In this document: piece by piece, positions 44,359 through 53,338 of the stretch
How the letters are laid out: each line of letters begins with the position of its first letter
How positions within the stretch are numbered: the stretch's first letter is position 1
Assembly (NCBI RefSeq): GCF_001922575.1
Contig: NZ_MRCI01000001.1
Span: 1,240,001-1,304,000, forward strand
Source of the DNA: Neptunomonas phycophila
GTDB lineage: Bacteria > Pseudomonadota > Gammaproteobacteria > Pseudomonadales > Balneatricaceae
DNA: 64,000 bases
Reading direction: 5' to 3'
Notes under the pieces: model-generated
Database searches by the model: none
What the model was told of the DNA's origin: nothing
What the model saw: the letters and a program-made list of their open reading frames with translations, nothing else
Translations under genes and position numbers: made by a program

Positions 44359-45390
44359 CTAGATATTTTCTTGCATGTAGATTTCAGCGGGCACTAGCAC
44401 CGGTGCAAATCTAGGCTCAGATCGATTGCTCAGTGCTTTACTAAACATCTGGATTGTTTGGTGTGCTAATTTGTCGATTGGCGTCGAAAGCACAAGGTCG
44501 ACATAGCCATCGGTGAGGGCTTGGCGTGTTTCAGGCATGAGCTCGTTACAGACCACCACTAAGCCTTTTCCGCGAGGCTCCGCGCGCAAGCTTCGCAGCA
44601 TCCCCTTAACACCACCGCCAGCACTATATATGCCCACTAAATTTGGATGATCGGCCAGCAATTGAGCCGTGGCTTCTGCGGCTAAGCGCTCATCATCTAG
44701 ATTGATAATAGAGGGTAAAAGAGTAAAGCCTTGGTTTATTTCTCTAAAATAGCTAATAAAGCTAATTTCTGCGATTTCCTGATTATGGTAACGATGAGTG
44801 CCCAATAATATGCCAATTTCGCCCGGCTGCTTGGTTAGCCGCGATAAGGCCCAGGCTGCACTGCGACCAGCTTTACGGTTATCTAATCCAATGTGGCTTG
44901 TGCAGTTGTGGTTAGATAATTCAGATAAAAGTGTAATGACGGGTTTGCCTGAGGCTCTGATCTCATCAATTTTCTGATTAATAATCGAGTGGTCTATGGT
45001 GACAATGGCAATTGCATCAGCGGTTTGATTGGCCAATGAGAGCTGTTCATTGATAAATGAAGGGCTAACTTCATCCATAAAGATTATGTCAGCTTCCCAG
45101 TGAAAAAGTCGTTCTTCGCTGATCGCTTGCTCGAAAGCTTGTCCGAACGCTTGATAAAAGAAATCATTGCTTCGCTGCAATAAAATAGCTATCCGTTTAT
45201 GAGGGCGGGTAGCCTGATATCGTTGTTTTAGCAAACCGGCGGCGTGGTAGCCAATGTCTTCTGCTGCCATTAACACGCGTTGCGCGGTCGCTTCTCTTAC
45301 GCGCGAACGGCTGTTGAGTACGCGGTCTACAGTGGCAGCGCTAACGCCTGCTGCTTTTGCTAAATCATGAATGGTTGGGCGTTTGGACAT
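44359..45390 (-). CDS. LacI-family sugar regulator
   Basis: A 343-residue regulator. The HTH is IHDLAKAAGVSAATVDRVLN with the hinge helix following, then a periplasmic-binding-protein-like sensor (about 65-340) of the ribose/inositol-binding type (e.g. SHIGLDNRKAGRSAAW). It is the last gene of a minus-strand operon with a sugar-binding protein and a small membrane protein, next to iolG/iolB. I infer it responds to inositol or a related sugar. Two base pairs separate it from the preceding gene. Confidence 0.88.
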   Translation of the reverse strand: MSKRPTIHDLAKAAGVSAATVDRVLNSRSRVREATAQRVLMAAEDIGYHAAGLLKQRYQATRPHKRIAILLQRSNDFFYQAFGQAFEQAISEERLFHWEADIIFMDEVSPSFINEQLSLANQTADAIAIVTIDHSIINQKIDEIRASGKPVITLLSELSNHNCTSHIGLDNRKAGRSAAWALSRLTKQPGEIGILLGTHRYHNQEIAEISFISYFREINQGFTLLPSIINLDDERLAAEATAQLLADHPNLVGIYSAGGGVKGMLRSLRAEPRGKGLVVVCNELMPETRQALTDGYVDLVLSTPIDKLAHQTIQMFSKALSNRSEPRFAPVLVPAEIYMQENI

Positions 45391-45392
45391 AT

Positions 45393-45596
45393 TTATGAAT
45401 CAGAAGTGTTTTCAGCTTCTGGGTCTTTGTAATTATAGAAAAGTACCCACACACAGTAGGCTGTGACTCCTGAGGCTATAATTCCCCAAAAAGGTTGCCC
45501 TGTTAACCACTCGACCGCCGCCCATGCAACACAGAAGAGAGTAACTGCAACACGACGCCACATAGGCCGAAAAAAAATTAGATCGTTATCTCGCAT
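45393..45596 (-). CDS. small two-helix membrane protein between sugar-binding protein and LacI genes
   Basis: The start at 45596 (67 residues, MRDNDLIFFRPMWRRVA) has GAGAGG upstream and is preferred to a longer frame. Two hydrophobic stretches (about 13-27 and 33-51: VTLFCVAWAAVEWLTG, GIIASGVTAYCVWVLF) suggest a hairpin membrane protein. The FFRPxWRRVA pattern resembles the DUF3329-like segment seen in alphaproteobacterial membrane proteins, from memory. Unknown function; position suggests association with sugar transport. Confidence 0.65.
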   Translation of the reverse strand: MRDNDLIFFRPMWRRVAVTLFCVAWAAVEWLTGQPFWGIIASGVTAYCVWVLFYNYKDPEAENTSDS

Positions 45597-45670
45597 ATTG
45601 CCTCTCGGTTTGATCGGAACATATTGAAAGCTCGTACGCACATAAGCTTGGGTAGCCACCATAAGTGTAA

Positions 45671-45701
45671 CAGCCTAGGTGCATGATCGCACCGTAGGCT
45701 G
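45671..45701 (-). terminator. strong hairpin after the sugar-binding protein gene
   Basis: CAGCCTA-GGTGC (45671-45682) pairs with GCACC-g-TAGGCTG (45689-45701), 12 bp with a single bulge. No U-tract. Such hairpins after binding-protein genes commonly stabilise that part of the mRNA or partly terminate, giving more binding protein than downstream products. Confidence 0.6.
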
Positions 45702-45720
45702 CGATTGAGCTATGGTTGAA

Positions 45721-46653
45721 CTATGGTTGATAGTTTGCCAGGTTGCTGGGTACGACCAGCTCAAAAGGGATCCAAATTTGTTTTTCAACAGGCTCACTCG
45801 CTGCTAAATTAACCGCTTTTTCGATAGCGACTTCACCTTGTCGAGTTGCATTCTGAAACACGGTTATGTCTAGGACACCGGCTTTCATTGCAGCTAGGCC
45901 ATCCGGCGTGGCATCTATACCGGCAATAACAATATCATCCATGTCACGGCCGCTTGCTTTTAAAGCTTGTATAGCACCAATAGCCATTTCATCATTGTTG
46001 GAAATGACCGCATCAAATTCGATACCCGCTGTTAGCCAGTTAGTCATTAAATCGTGTGCATCAGTACGCGACCAGTTGGCTACCTGTTTTTCGGTAATCG
46101 TGATGTCATTGCACTCAGGTCTTTGAAGTACTTGCATGATATCTTCAGTTCGAGTGTGAGCCGCATGGTTGGACAATGGCCCCATCATGACAACTGCTTG
46201 GCCTTTGCCGTTGAGTAAGCGGCAGACTTCCTCGGTTTGCATAGTGCCTGAGTCCAGTTCATTAGAGCCTACAAATGTCATCCCATCTGGGAGGCTGTTA
46301 AGGTCTGCCGGTGGGTGGTTAATGTATATCAGTGGAACATTAGACTCAGCAGCCATATTGGTAATCGCGCTGGTGGAATCTCCATCGACGGCATTTACTA
46401 TAATGACATCGACACCGCTGGCTATAAAACTTTGAACTTGATTCAGCTGTCGGCCGATATCTAAATTCGCATCTTCAATTTGCAAATCGATGTCAGGTAA
46501 TTGCGCTGCCTTGCTCTTCATCCCATTAAGCAAAATGGTAAGAAACGGATTGTCGAACGATGTCATGGTAATGCCGATTTGGGTGTCAGCCATCGTGCTG
46601 CAGGATAAGCTGATTGCTGTTACAGCGAGTCCTTTTTTAAACCAGTTATTCAT
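45721..46653 (-). CDS. ABC-type sugar substrate-binding protein (ribose/inositol class)
   Basis: A 310-residue secreted protein: signal peptide (MNNWFKKGLAVTAISLSCSTMA) then the PBP type I fold (TQIGITMTSFDNPF, DVIIVNAVDGDS, ISNNDEMAIGAIQAL, AGIDATPDGLAAM). The order and motifs match RbsB/IbpA-like binding proteins for ribose, inositol or galactose. No ATPase or permease genes are adjacent, so its transporter partner must be elsewhere. The 5' side is a 749-bp regulatory gap shared with the divergent IolR-like gene. Two tandem TCAACCATAG copies overlap the stop codon. Confidence 0.87.
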   Translation of the reverse strand: MNNWFKKGLAVTAISLSCSTMADTQIGITMTSFDNPFLTILLNGMKSKAAQLPDIDLQIEDANLDIGRQLNQVQSFIASGVDVIIVNAVDGDSTSAITNMAAESNVPLIYINHPPADLNSLPDGMTFVGSNELDSGTMQTEEVCRLLNGKGQAVVMMGPLSNHAAHTRTEDIMQVLQRPECNDITITEKQVANWSRTDAHDLMTNWLTAGIEFDAVISNNDEMAIGAIQALKASGRDMDDIVIAGIDATPDGLAAMKAGVLDITVFQNATRQGEVAIEKAVNLAASEPVEKQIWIPFELVVPSNLANYQP

Positions 46654-47402
46654 ATTCTTCTCCTTGGTATTAATAACGGCGCGGGTTCTCCTCAGCGGAA
46701 AGTTCCCCGGCTCCGTTTTTTACGGTCTCATACAATATGTAAAGGTTGTAGTGTGCTCATTGGGCCTTCCGTACCAAGCGGAAAAGCAGTAGATGCATTT
46801 TTACAGGCTTTAACATGAGCTGTTCCCGCGTCGCTTTTGCTCTGTAACTAGAGTTAAGGAAACCTATATTGAGTTTTTTAATGAGAGTCATGGAGCAAAT
46901 CCGATTGTGCTTGTTGTTATTTTTTTGGGCTGCTCTCGAAGGCAAGCCAGTCTAATTTAGAATTTTTATTCTTTGTTTGCAATCTTTGGAAAATAAATTT
47001 TATTAATTGGAGAGTCTTCTCTCTTGTTTGTTGGGGGCTAGTAGATAGGTTAGGTAAGCCTGCATGGGCATCGCTTACGATTAGCTTAGTTTTTATGGAT
47101 TAAATTAATCTTGACATTAGGTTTTAAAAATAAGATTCTGGAAAAAATATTCCAAAAAATTAAAAATAGAATTTATTTTTTATGTGATGACTAGGTTTAA
47201 AAAATAACAGGTAAGTGTTGCTGTTGTGGCTACGTTAGTTAGATTGCTCGGGCATAAGTGAAGCGTCGGGAAGAGAGCTTCAAGGCTGTTTACCCCATAA
47301 GCTTATACAGTTGTTGCTCTTATTTTTAGAAAATTTGTTCTATTAGAGTATGATATGTCTACTATAAGTAATAAATAAAATTAGTAGAAAAGCGAGCGAA
47401 CT
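46654..47402. promoter_or_regulatory. 749-bp divergent control region of the inositol locus
   Basis: No ORF is credible. It contains a plus-strand TTGACA (47111-47116) upstream of an AT-rich tract, the operator at 47139-47154, and a second related half-match (GGAA-N6-TTTT near 46988). Several long A/T tracts give it curvature potential. It is about 60-70% A+T by eye and separates the sugar-binding protein gene from the RpiR-type gene. Confidence 0.55.
47139..47154. promoter_or_regulatory. IolR-type operator TGGAA-N6-TTCCA
   Basis: TGGAA (47139-47143), spacer AAAATA, TTCCA (47150-47154). The core GGAA-N6-TTCC equals the palindrome reported for the RpiR-type inositol repressor IolR of Sinorhizobium (recalled from literature, not checked). 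It starts 23 bp after a TTGACA hexamer, so it would overlap the -10 of that promoter. Confidence 0.65.
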
Positions 47403-48242
47403 ATGCTAGATAAGGCCCCAGGATCGTTGTCTGATCTTAAAACAGCGATCACTGAACAGCATCCGAAACTGAGCAAGCGTTTACGTCAAGTTGCAGAGTA
47501 CTTGCTGGAACACCCGAATGAAATTGCATTTGGAACCGTAGCGGTTATTTCAAAGAATGCAGGTGTTCATCCATCAACATTAGTGCGCTTTGCTAATGCC
47601 TTTGGTTACAGCGGCTTTAGCGAGATGCAACGCTTGTTTCAGCAGCAATTAATAGAAGAGGCTCCGAGCTATCAAGAGCGGGTAAGAATTGCTCGTGAGG
47701 AGCTGGGGGACGAGGGAGATGATACTCCGGTTCAATTGTTGGGGCATTTTGTTGATGCCAATGCACGTGCATTACAACATTTAGCGGATATCACACCTTC
47801 AGAAGACCTTGATCGCGCCATTGATATATTAGCCAATGCTCAATCAACGCATATCGTTGGTGTGAGGCGCGCTTTTGTTGTGGCTAGTTATATCTCGTAT
47901 GCATTACGTCATATTGATCGTAAAGCCTACTTGATCGATGGCGTAGGTGGCATGTACCGGGAACAAGCAGGAACGCTGTCGCACGAAGATGCTTTGATCG
48001 CTATTAGTTTTCACCCCTATGCGGCTGAAACTCAGGATGTAGCAAAAGCAGCTGTCGAGAAAGGTGTTCCCTTAATTGTAATTACCGATAGTGAAATCAG
48101 CCCGTTAGCCTCAGAGGCGTCGGTGTGTTTTGTCGTGAAAGAAGCCAATGTGCATTCATTCCGTTCGCTATCGTCATCTTTATGTTTAGCGCAAACCTTA
48201 TCAATAGGGTTGGCATATAAGCTTGATAAGCAGCAGGCGTAA
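47403..48242 (+). CDS. iolR: RpiR/MurR-family regulator, IolR-like
   Basis: A 279-residue regulator with the RpiR HTH (about 20-80: KLSKRLRQVAEYLLEHPNEIAF, VISKNAGVHPSTLVRFANAF in parts) and a SIS sugar-isomerase domain (about 125-265, THIVGVRRAFVVASYIS and LIAISFHPYAAET). It is directly upstream of iolG and iolB and has an IolR-type operator in its own upstream region, so an inositol-responsive repressor is the best reading. The gene name is by analogy to rhizobial iolR. Confidence 0.8.
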   Translation: MLDKAPGSLSDLKTAITEQHPKLSKRLRQVAEYLLEHPNEIAFGTVAVISKNAGVHPSTLVRFANAFGYSGFSEMQRLFQQQLIEEAPSYQERVRIAREELGDEGDDTPVQLLGHFVDANARALQHLADITPSEDLDRAIDILANAQSTHIVGVRRAFVVASYISYALRHIDRKAYLIDGVGGMYREQAGTLSHEDALIAISFHPYAAETQDVAKAAVEKGVPLIVITDSEISPLASEASVCFVVKEANVHSFRSLSSSLCLAQTLSIGLAYKLDKQQA

Positions 48243-48280
48243 CGGTTTTTCCAAGCGCCTGCGTAAAGGAGAATAAAAAA

Positions 48281-49267
48281 ATGATAAACCTTTGTGTATT
48301 TGGTGCTGGCCGAATTGGATCTATTCATACCGATAATGTGGCATTAAATCCTGATGTAAGTATTCGTTATGTTGTGGATGCTTTTCCTGAAACGGCTAAA
48401 AAGTTAGCGGATAAATACGGTGCTAAGGTTGTTAGTACAGAAGAGGCGCTAGCTGACCCTGAGCTGCACGGTGTGATCATTGCCAGCTCTACTAATACCC
48501 ATGCCGATTTAATCGAAGCGTCAGCGCGTGCGGGCAAAGCTATTTTTTGTGAAAAGCCCATTGATTTGGACATTAAGCGTGTTCGTGAGTGTCTCGAAAT
48601 CGTGGAGCAAGCCGGTGTAATTTGTTGTATTGGTTTTAATCGCCGCAGTGATCCGCAGTTTGCAGCCATTAAAGAGGCTATCAAGAATGGCAGTATTGGT
48701 GAGCTCGAAATGCTTTCACTAACGAGCCGCGATCCATCACCGCCACCGGTAGAGTATATAAAAGTTTCGGGTGGTTTATTCCGTGACATGATGATCCATG
48801 ATTTGGATGTCGCACGTTGGTTGCTTGATGAAGAACCCGTAGAAGTATTTGCAACCGCCAGTTGTTTAGTCGATCCCGAAATTGGGAAAGCAGGTGATGT
48901 AGATAGTGCGCTGGTTACTTTAAAAACCGCCAGCGGTAAGTTGTGCCAAATTAGTTGTAGCCGTCGCGCTGCTTATGGATACGATCAGCGAGTCGAGGCG
49001 CATGGTTCTAAAGGTATGGCGCAGATCACTAACCAGCTTGAGTCAAATTTGGTTTTGTCAGGGGATAACGGTGTGGTTGCTCAAAAACCACAACATTTCT
49101 TTTTAGAGCGCTACGAAGCGGCTTATCGTATCGAGCTTAATAATTTTGTGGACTGCATTAACGGCAAGGCTCAACCAGTGGCGAATACACATGATGGTGT
49201 TCAATCTATCGTGCTTGCGGATGCGGCGCTGGCGTCATTAGAAACCGGCAAAGCGGTTATCTTATAA
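48281..49267 (+). CDS. iolG: myo-inositol 2-dehydrogenase
   Basis: A 328-residue GFO/IDH/MocA-family oxidoreductase. The NAD-binding N-terminus is CVFGAGRIGSIH, the catalytic Lys lies in CEKPIDL, and the signature HDLDVARWLLDEEP follows, then the substrate-binding block. It oxidises myo-inositol to scyllo-inosose in the first step of inositol catabolism. An AAAGGAG Shine-Dalgarno precedes the ATG. It is 38 bp after iolR and 11 bp before iolB, all probably one transcript. Confidence 0.9.
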   Translation: MINLCVFGAGRIGSIHTDNVALNPDVSIRYVVDAFPETAKKLADKYGAKVVSTEEALADPELHGVIIASSTNTHADLIEASARAGKAIFCEKPIDLDIKRVRECLEIVEQAGVICCIGFNRRSDPQFAAIKEAIKNGSIGELEMLSLTSRDPSPPPVEYIKVSGGLFRDMMIHDLDVARWLLDEEPVEVFATASCLVDPEIGKAGDVDSALVTLKTASGKLCQISCSRRAAYGYDQRVEAHGSKGMAQITNQLESNLVLSGDNGVVAQKPQHFFLERYEAAYRIELNNFVDCINGKAQPVANTHDGVQSIVLADAALASLETGKAVIL

Positions 49268-49278
49268 GTGAGGTATTT

Positions 49279-50103
49279 ATGTCACGACTTCTTTCAAAAG
49301 CCATCCAGCCTGATGCCGATGGTTGTATCCAGCGTGTTACACCGGAAAAAGCTGGATGGCAGTATGTTACCTTTGAAGCGTACCAATTATCTAAAGGCGA
49401 GACGCTAAGTTTACCCACGCTAGATAAAGAAGTGTGTCTAGTGTTGGTAACAGGAAAGGCGAACGTAAAAACAAAAACTGATGAGTTTTTAGATATCGGC
49501 GAACGTATGAGTGTCTTTCAGCAACAAGCGCCTTACGCCGTTTATGTGCCTAACGACGATCAGCTCAGTGTAACGGCTACAACTGACCTAGAGTTGGCCG
49601 TCTGCAAGGCTCCGGGTTTTGGTAATTATCCAACGCGTCTGATTACGCCTGATATGTGTAGCTATGAAACACGTGGTATCGGTACAAATCAGCGGCATGT
49701 CTGCAATATTCTGTTTGGTAATCTGCCAGCGGATAGTTTGCTTGTATGTGAGGTCATTACGCCGGATGGCAATTGGTCGAGTTACCCGCCACATAAGCAT
49801 GATACCGATAATGCGCCGCATGAAACGCATCTAGAGGAAACCTATTATCACCGCATAAACCCTGAAAGTGGTTTTGTTTTTCAGCGTGTGTATACCGATG
49901 ATCGCAGCATTGATGAAACAATGAGTGTGGAAAATCATGGCGTTGTTATGGTGCCTAGAGGTTACCATCCTGTTGGTGCACCACATGGTTATGACTCTTA
50001 TTACTTAAATGTCATGGCAGGACCCTCTCGTAATTGGATCTTTCATAACGACCCTGATCACGAATGGATTATTGAAGCGGACAAAGAAAAAGCAGCTAGT
50101 TGA
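49279..50103 (+). CDS. iolB: 5-deoxy-glucuronate isomerase
   Basis: A 274-residue double-cupin protein of normal IolB length. Metal-binding residues are in SSYPPHKHDTD followed by HETHLEETYYHR and the C-terminal HGVVMVPRGYHP. It converts 5-deoxyglucuronate to DKG in the fourth step of the pathway. iolC, iolD, iolE and iolA, needed between and after, are not in this window. It ends in a perfect palindromic terminator. Confidence 0.93.
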   Translation: MSRLLSKAIQPDADGCIQRVTPEKAGWQYVTFEAYQLSKGETLSLPTLDKEVCLVLVTGKANVKTKTDEFLDIGERMSVFQQQAPYAVYVPNDDQLSVTATTDLELAVCKAPGFGNYPTRLITPDMCSYETRGIGTNQRHVCNILFGNLPADSLLVCEVITPDGNWSSYPPHKHDTDNAPHETHLEETYYHRINPESGFVFQRVYTDDRSIDETMSVENHGVVMVPRGYHPVGAPHGYDSYYLNVMAGPSRNWIFHNDPDHEWIIEADKEKAAS

Positions 50104-50122
50104 GCGCTGGAATACTAGCTAC

Positions 50123-50151
50123 AAAAAAGCCCTGATATCAGGGCTTTTTTT
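50123..50151. terminator. 28-bp perfect palindrome, bidirectional terminator
   Basis: A6-GCCCTGATATCAGGGC-T6 (50123-50150) is a complete palindrome with six A on one side and seven T on the other, between convergent iolB and SemiSWEET genes. It functions in both directions. Confidence 0.93.
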
Positions 50152-50178
50152 ATGAGCGTTGGGAGCAGTGCACATGAA

Positions 50179-50481
50179 TTAAGCGTTAGGTGCAAGATCC
50201 ATTGTGGTGACCTGAGTTGGCTTTTTCAGGCGCTTGTAAATGGTTAGGCCTAAAACGGATGCCGCGAGTATTAACGTAATCAAGTTAGCTAGGATCATTG
50301 GAAGATCCTGAACAATCAAGCCATAGACCAGCCACATTGATACACCAAAAGTAAAGATTGAATACATGTGTAAAGAAATACCATCGACATTACCCGTACG
50401 AATGATTTGAATCACTTGAGGGATAAATGCTGCGGTTGTGCAGAAAGCTGCAATCAGGCCGATCAGTGTTGTTTGTTCCAT
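50179..50481 (-). CDS. SemiSWEET-type sugar transporter (MtN3/PQ-loop)
   Basis: A 100-residue protein (start ATG 50481 with AAAGAGG upstream; a longer TTG-start frame is less likely). It has three membrane helices and the PQ motif TAAFIPQVIQIIRTGNVDGISLHMYSIF (quoted parts: AAFIPQVIQ, NVDGISLHMY). This half-size unit dimerises to pass mono- or disaccharides across the membrane in SemiSWEETs. It sits by the partial inositol locus but in the opposite orientation, sharing the terminator. The substrate is unknown. Confidence 0.88.
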   Translation of the reverse strand: MEQTTLIGLIAAFCTTAAFIPQVIQIIRTGNVDGISLHMYSIFTFGVSMWLVYGLIVQDLPMILANLITLILAASVLGLTIYKRLKKPTQVTTMDLAPNA

Positions 50482-50784
50482 GAGAATACCTCTTTGTGCG
50501 TGGCACAACAGACTCCCCGAGCTTCAGTCGGATCGTACGTTAATTGTCTAAAAACTTCAGGGTCAGACACCTAGGATAAGGTGCTGTGAGGTCGTTAATT
50601 ATTAAAGCGAATTGTAGTGTCGCTTTAGTAGGGGCGCAATATACATTGTATAAATAATGCACGATTTATTTTGAAGAGTCAGAGGGTATAGATGAGTAAA
50701 TCTAAACAGTCGGTAAAGAATAGATAGTTAACGCCTTAATCCAGTAATTACAGAGGGTTAAGGCATCAAAAATGGTGTTGGTTA

Positions 50785-51510
50785 CTACTTAAGATGACGG
50801 CCTCCATCAACATGGAGTGTTCTTCCTGTGACATAGCGGCTTTTTAAAAGGTAATCGACAGCCTCAAGAATCTCATCTGTACCGGGTGCTATTTCCATGA
50901 GTGATTTCTTAAGTGTTTTGGCGCGATATGCATCATCATCGTCATCATTAAACATAATCATCGCAGGGGCGATGGCATTCACTTTAACACGAGGAGCGAG
51001 CTGGGCAGAAAATGATAATGTCATATTATCGAGAGCCGCCTTACTTGCCGCATAGGCGATGTGCTTTTTGCTGCCTTTGCTGGCTACATAATCAGTCATA
51101 TGAATAATGTCGGCGTGTTCACCACTATAGGCGAGCAACTTATCTGATAGCAAACGGTTGATCTCATAAGGAGCCCCCGCGTGTACTTGCATCATTTTCT
51201 GAAAAACAACTTCAGGCGGCAAGTTGCTGCTTTCAGGGATCCAATCAGAGGCGTTATGGATAATGCCTCTGAGTGATGGGTGCTGCTCGTCTAATGTGTT
51301 GATTAGATTCAGTACGGCGGCTTGATCATATAAGTCGCAGCAATAGAGTTCTGCGCCTTGGGCCTTTAACTCGTCTATTGATTCATAATGTGTACGGTAA
51401 GTGCCAATGATGGGCTGGCCTTGAGCTAATAAATGTTTGGCAATAGCTAAGCCGATACGTTTACCTACACCCGTAATAAGAATGGGAGCTTGCGGATTAG
51501 ATTGAGTCAC
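50785..51510 (-). CDS. folM: dihydromonapterin reductase FolM
   Basis: A 241-residue SDR starting at GTG 51510 (Shine-Dalgarno GGAGAAAC inside folX). Its motifs are [34 protein letters not shown] (part of the catalytic block; YAASK follows), nearly the same as E. coli FolM. It reduces dihydromonapterin to tetrahydromonapterin, a cofactor for phenylalanine hydroxylase. It overlaps folX by 14 bp and is the last of a four-gene operon with a DUF523 gene and photolyase. Confidence 0.9.
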   Translation of the reverse strand: MTQSNPQAPILITGVGKRIGLAIAKHLLAQGQPIIGTYRTHYESIDELKAQGAELYCCDLYDQAAVLNLINTLDEQHPSLRGIIHNASDWIPESSNLPPEVVFQKMMQVHAGAPYEINRLLSDKLLAYSGEHADIIHMTDYVASKGSKKHIAYAASKAALDNMTLSFSAQLAPRVKVNAIAPAMIMFNDDDDDAYRAKTLKKSLMEIAPGTDEILEAVDYLLKSRYVTGRTLHVDGGRHLK

Positions 51511-51892
51511 AATGTTTCTCCAAGGTGAGGGATACAGAATCTGCAAACCGCAAAGCATGGGGCTTGTCGATCGTTACGGCAGCAAATTTGACCCAGTGGT
51601 GTTCTGTGCAAATCTCTAACACATCAGCTACGAGTTTTTCGAGCAATAAGAATCGTCCGTCTTCGACATGCTTAATAATTTTTTTTGTGACGGTTTTGTA
51701 GTTAAGAGCGTCTTGTACGTTGTCGGTTTCATAAGCATTTTCGGCAGGATAATGAATAACAATGTTAATAATGACATCCTGCTGTTTTTCGCGCTCTTCG
51801 GGGTTAAAGCCAATATAAGTACGTAAGCGTAGGTTAGTAATGCGAATAATGGCATTACTAATTGATGGTGTTGTGTTGGAAGCGTGTGGCAT
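51497..51892 (-). CDS. folX: dihydroneopterin-triphosphate 2'-epimerase FolX
   Basis: A 131-residue T-fold protein with the FolX-type N-terminus [20 protein letters not shown]. FolB aldolases usually begin with a different short segment; FolX has NLRLRT. Other residues (Y in YKTVTKKI, E in LLEKLVAD) match the pterin-binding site. It converts dihydroneopterin triphosphate to dihydromonapterin triphosphate. The gene starts 3 bp after the photolyase stop and its end overlaps folM. Confidence 0.88.
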   Translation of the reverse strand: MPHASNTTPSISNAIIRITNLRLRTYIGFNPEEREKQQDVIINIVIHYPAENAYETDNVQDALNYKTVTKKIIKHVEDGRFLLLEKLVADVLEICTEHHWVKFAAVTIDKPHALRFADSVSLTLEKHCDSI

Positions 51893-51895
51893 TTT

Positions 51896-53338
51896 TTATG
51901 GCTCTTTGGTTGACGCTAGTGCATCCAGTGCTCTTTGACGGGATGCTTTCAATTCTACAATAGGCTCAGGGTAGTGTTGTCCAAGCTCGATATTAGCGCT
52001 GTTAAGCACCTCAACTGGGGCTTCCCAAGGCTTATGTATGTATTTATTCGGTAATGCGCTTAGCTCAGGGATATACGTGCGTATGTATTCGCCTTGAGCA
52101 TCAAACTTTTCACCTTGGAGTACAGGATTAAAAATTCTAAAGTAGGGCGCGGCATCAGCACCGCATCCTGCTATCCATTGCCAACTGGCACTGTTACTGG
52201 CTAAGTCAGCATCTACAAGCGTATCCCAAAACCACGCTTCACCCAAGTGCCAATGATGGAGCAAGTTCTTAACGAGAAACGATCCCACAATCATACGAAC
52301 TCGGTTGTGCATATAGCCGGTTTGCCATAGCTCGCGCATACCGGCATCCACAATAGGGTAGCCTGTTCGGCCTTGTTGCCACGCCTTTAGTTCAGGGCTG
52401 GTGGACTCTTTTTTCCAAGGGAAGGCGTCAAACTTTGACTGTAGATTTTTCCAAGTAATCTCAGGGTTGTGGTACAGCAAATAATAAGAGAATTCCCGCC
52501 AACCTATTTCGCTTAAGAACGTATCTAGATTTTTCTCATCACCAATAGCGGCACCCGTTTGCAGCGCTGAGTACCAAACAGTATTGGGTGATACTTCACC
52601 AAAGTGTAGCGGTGCAGATAGGCGAGAAGTGTCCAGTAGAGCGGGCTGGTCCCGTCCACTTTTATACTGTTGTAAAGACTGATTTAAAAAAGCATGTAGT
52701 CGATTATTTGCACCTGTTTCGCCAATTTCCCAGTGCGGTGCAAGCATGTCGTCCCACTTAATTTTAGGCTCAAGCGCTAGACTATTGAGTGTTTCGCTAC
52801 TTGAGAGTAAGCAATGCAGCGAGGCTTCATCAAGCGGTGGTTTAGCCAGCGGCTCACGTGGAGGGACCGCGTTTAAACACCCTTTACGATAGTAAGGCGT
52901 AAATACTTTGTAAGGGGTTTCATCTTTTTTGGCTATTTGCCAAGGTTCCCACAAAAGCGAGCCGTTAAAGCTGTGTGCTTCAACTGATAGTTCTTTTTTT
53001 AAAGCCTGTTTGATCTGTGTGTCACGCTGCATACGCCAAGGTTCGTAACAGCGATTCCAATAAACGCCTTTGACGTTATTGTGCTGGACTAACTTGAGCA
53101 AAATGTGGTGCGCGTCACCTTTATAAAAATTGAGCTTATTACCCAATGAGGCATTTAATGAAGAAAGAGAATGGTGCAGCCACCAGCGGCTTGCGCTACC
53201 CATGGCAGGCTTTGAGTTTACATCATCCAGAATATAGACAGGAATAACTTGCCCAGCATCAATTGCTGCACACAAGCCAGGGTTGTCAGCTAAGCGGAGG
53301 TCTTGCCTAAACCAAAAAATTACAGGCGCTTGGCTCAT
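51896..53338 (-). CDS. phrB: deoxyribodipyrimidine photolyase
   Basis: A 480-residue class I CPD photolyase. An N-terminal Rossmann antenna domain (FWFRQDLRLADNPGL) is followed by an FAD domain with GWREFSYYLLYH, TGYPIVDAGMRELWQTG, MHNRVRMIVGSFLVK, the signature WQWIAGCGADAAPYFRIFNP. It uses blue light to reverse cyclobutane dimers. The start overlaps the stop of the DUF523/DUF1722 gene (ATGA). The adjacent pterin genes are relevant because photolyase antenna cofactors can be folates or pterins. Confidence 0.95.
   Translation of the reverse strand: MSQAPVIFWFRQDLRLADNPGLCAAIDAGQVIPVYILDDVNSKPAMGSASRWWLHHSLSSLNASLGNKLNFYKGDAHHILLKLVQHNNVKGVYWNRCYEPWRMQRDTQIKQALKKELSVEAHSFNGSLLWEPWQIAKKDETPYKVFTPYYRKGCLNAVPPREPLAKPPLDEASLHCLLSSSETLNSLALEPKIKWDDMLAPHWEIGETGANNRLHAFLNQSLQQYKSGRDQPALLDTSRLSAPLHFGEVSPNTVWYSALQTGAAIGDEKNLDTFLSEIGWREFSYYLLYHNPEITWKNLQSKFDAFPWKKESTSPELKAWQQGRTGYPIVDAGMRELWQTGYMHNRVRMIVGSFLVKNLLHHWHLGEAWFWDTLVDADLASNSASWQWIAGCGADAAPYFRIFNPVLQGEKFDAQGEYIRTYIPELSALPNKYIHKPWEAPVEVLNSANIELGQHYPEPIVELKASRQRALDALASTKEP

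Noticed and set aside
45711-45731. Tandem TCAACCATAG(T) duplication at the binding-protein stop codon
   Set aside because: Only two copies; a small local duplication without visible function.
46695-46706. GGAA-N2-TTCC near the binding-protein start as a second IolR operator
   Set aside because: The spacer is 2 bp rather than 6, so it does not match the recognised pattern.
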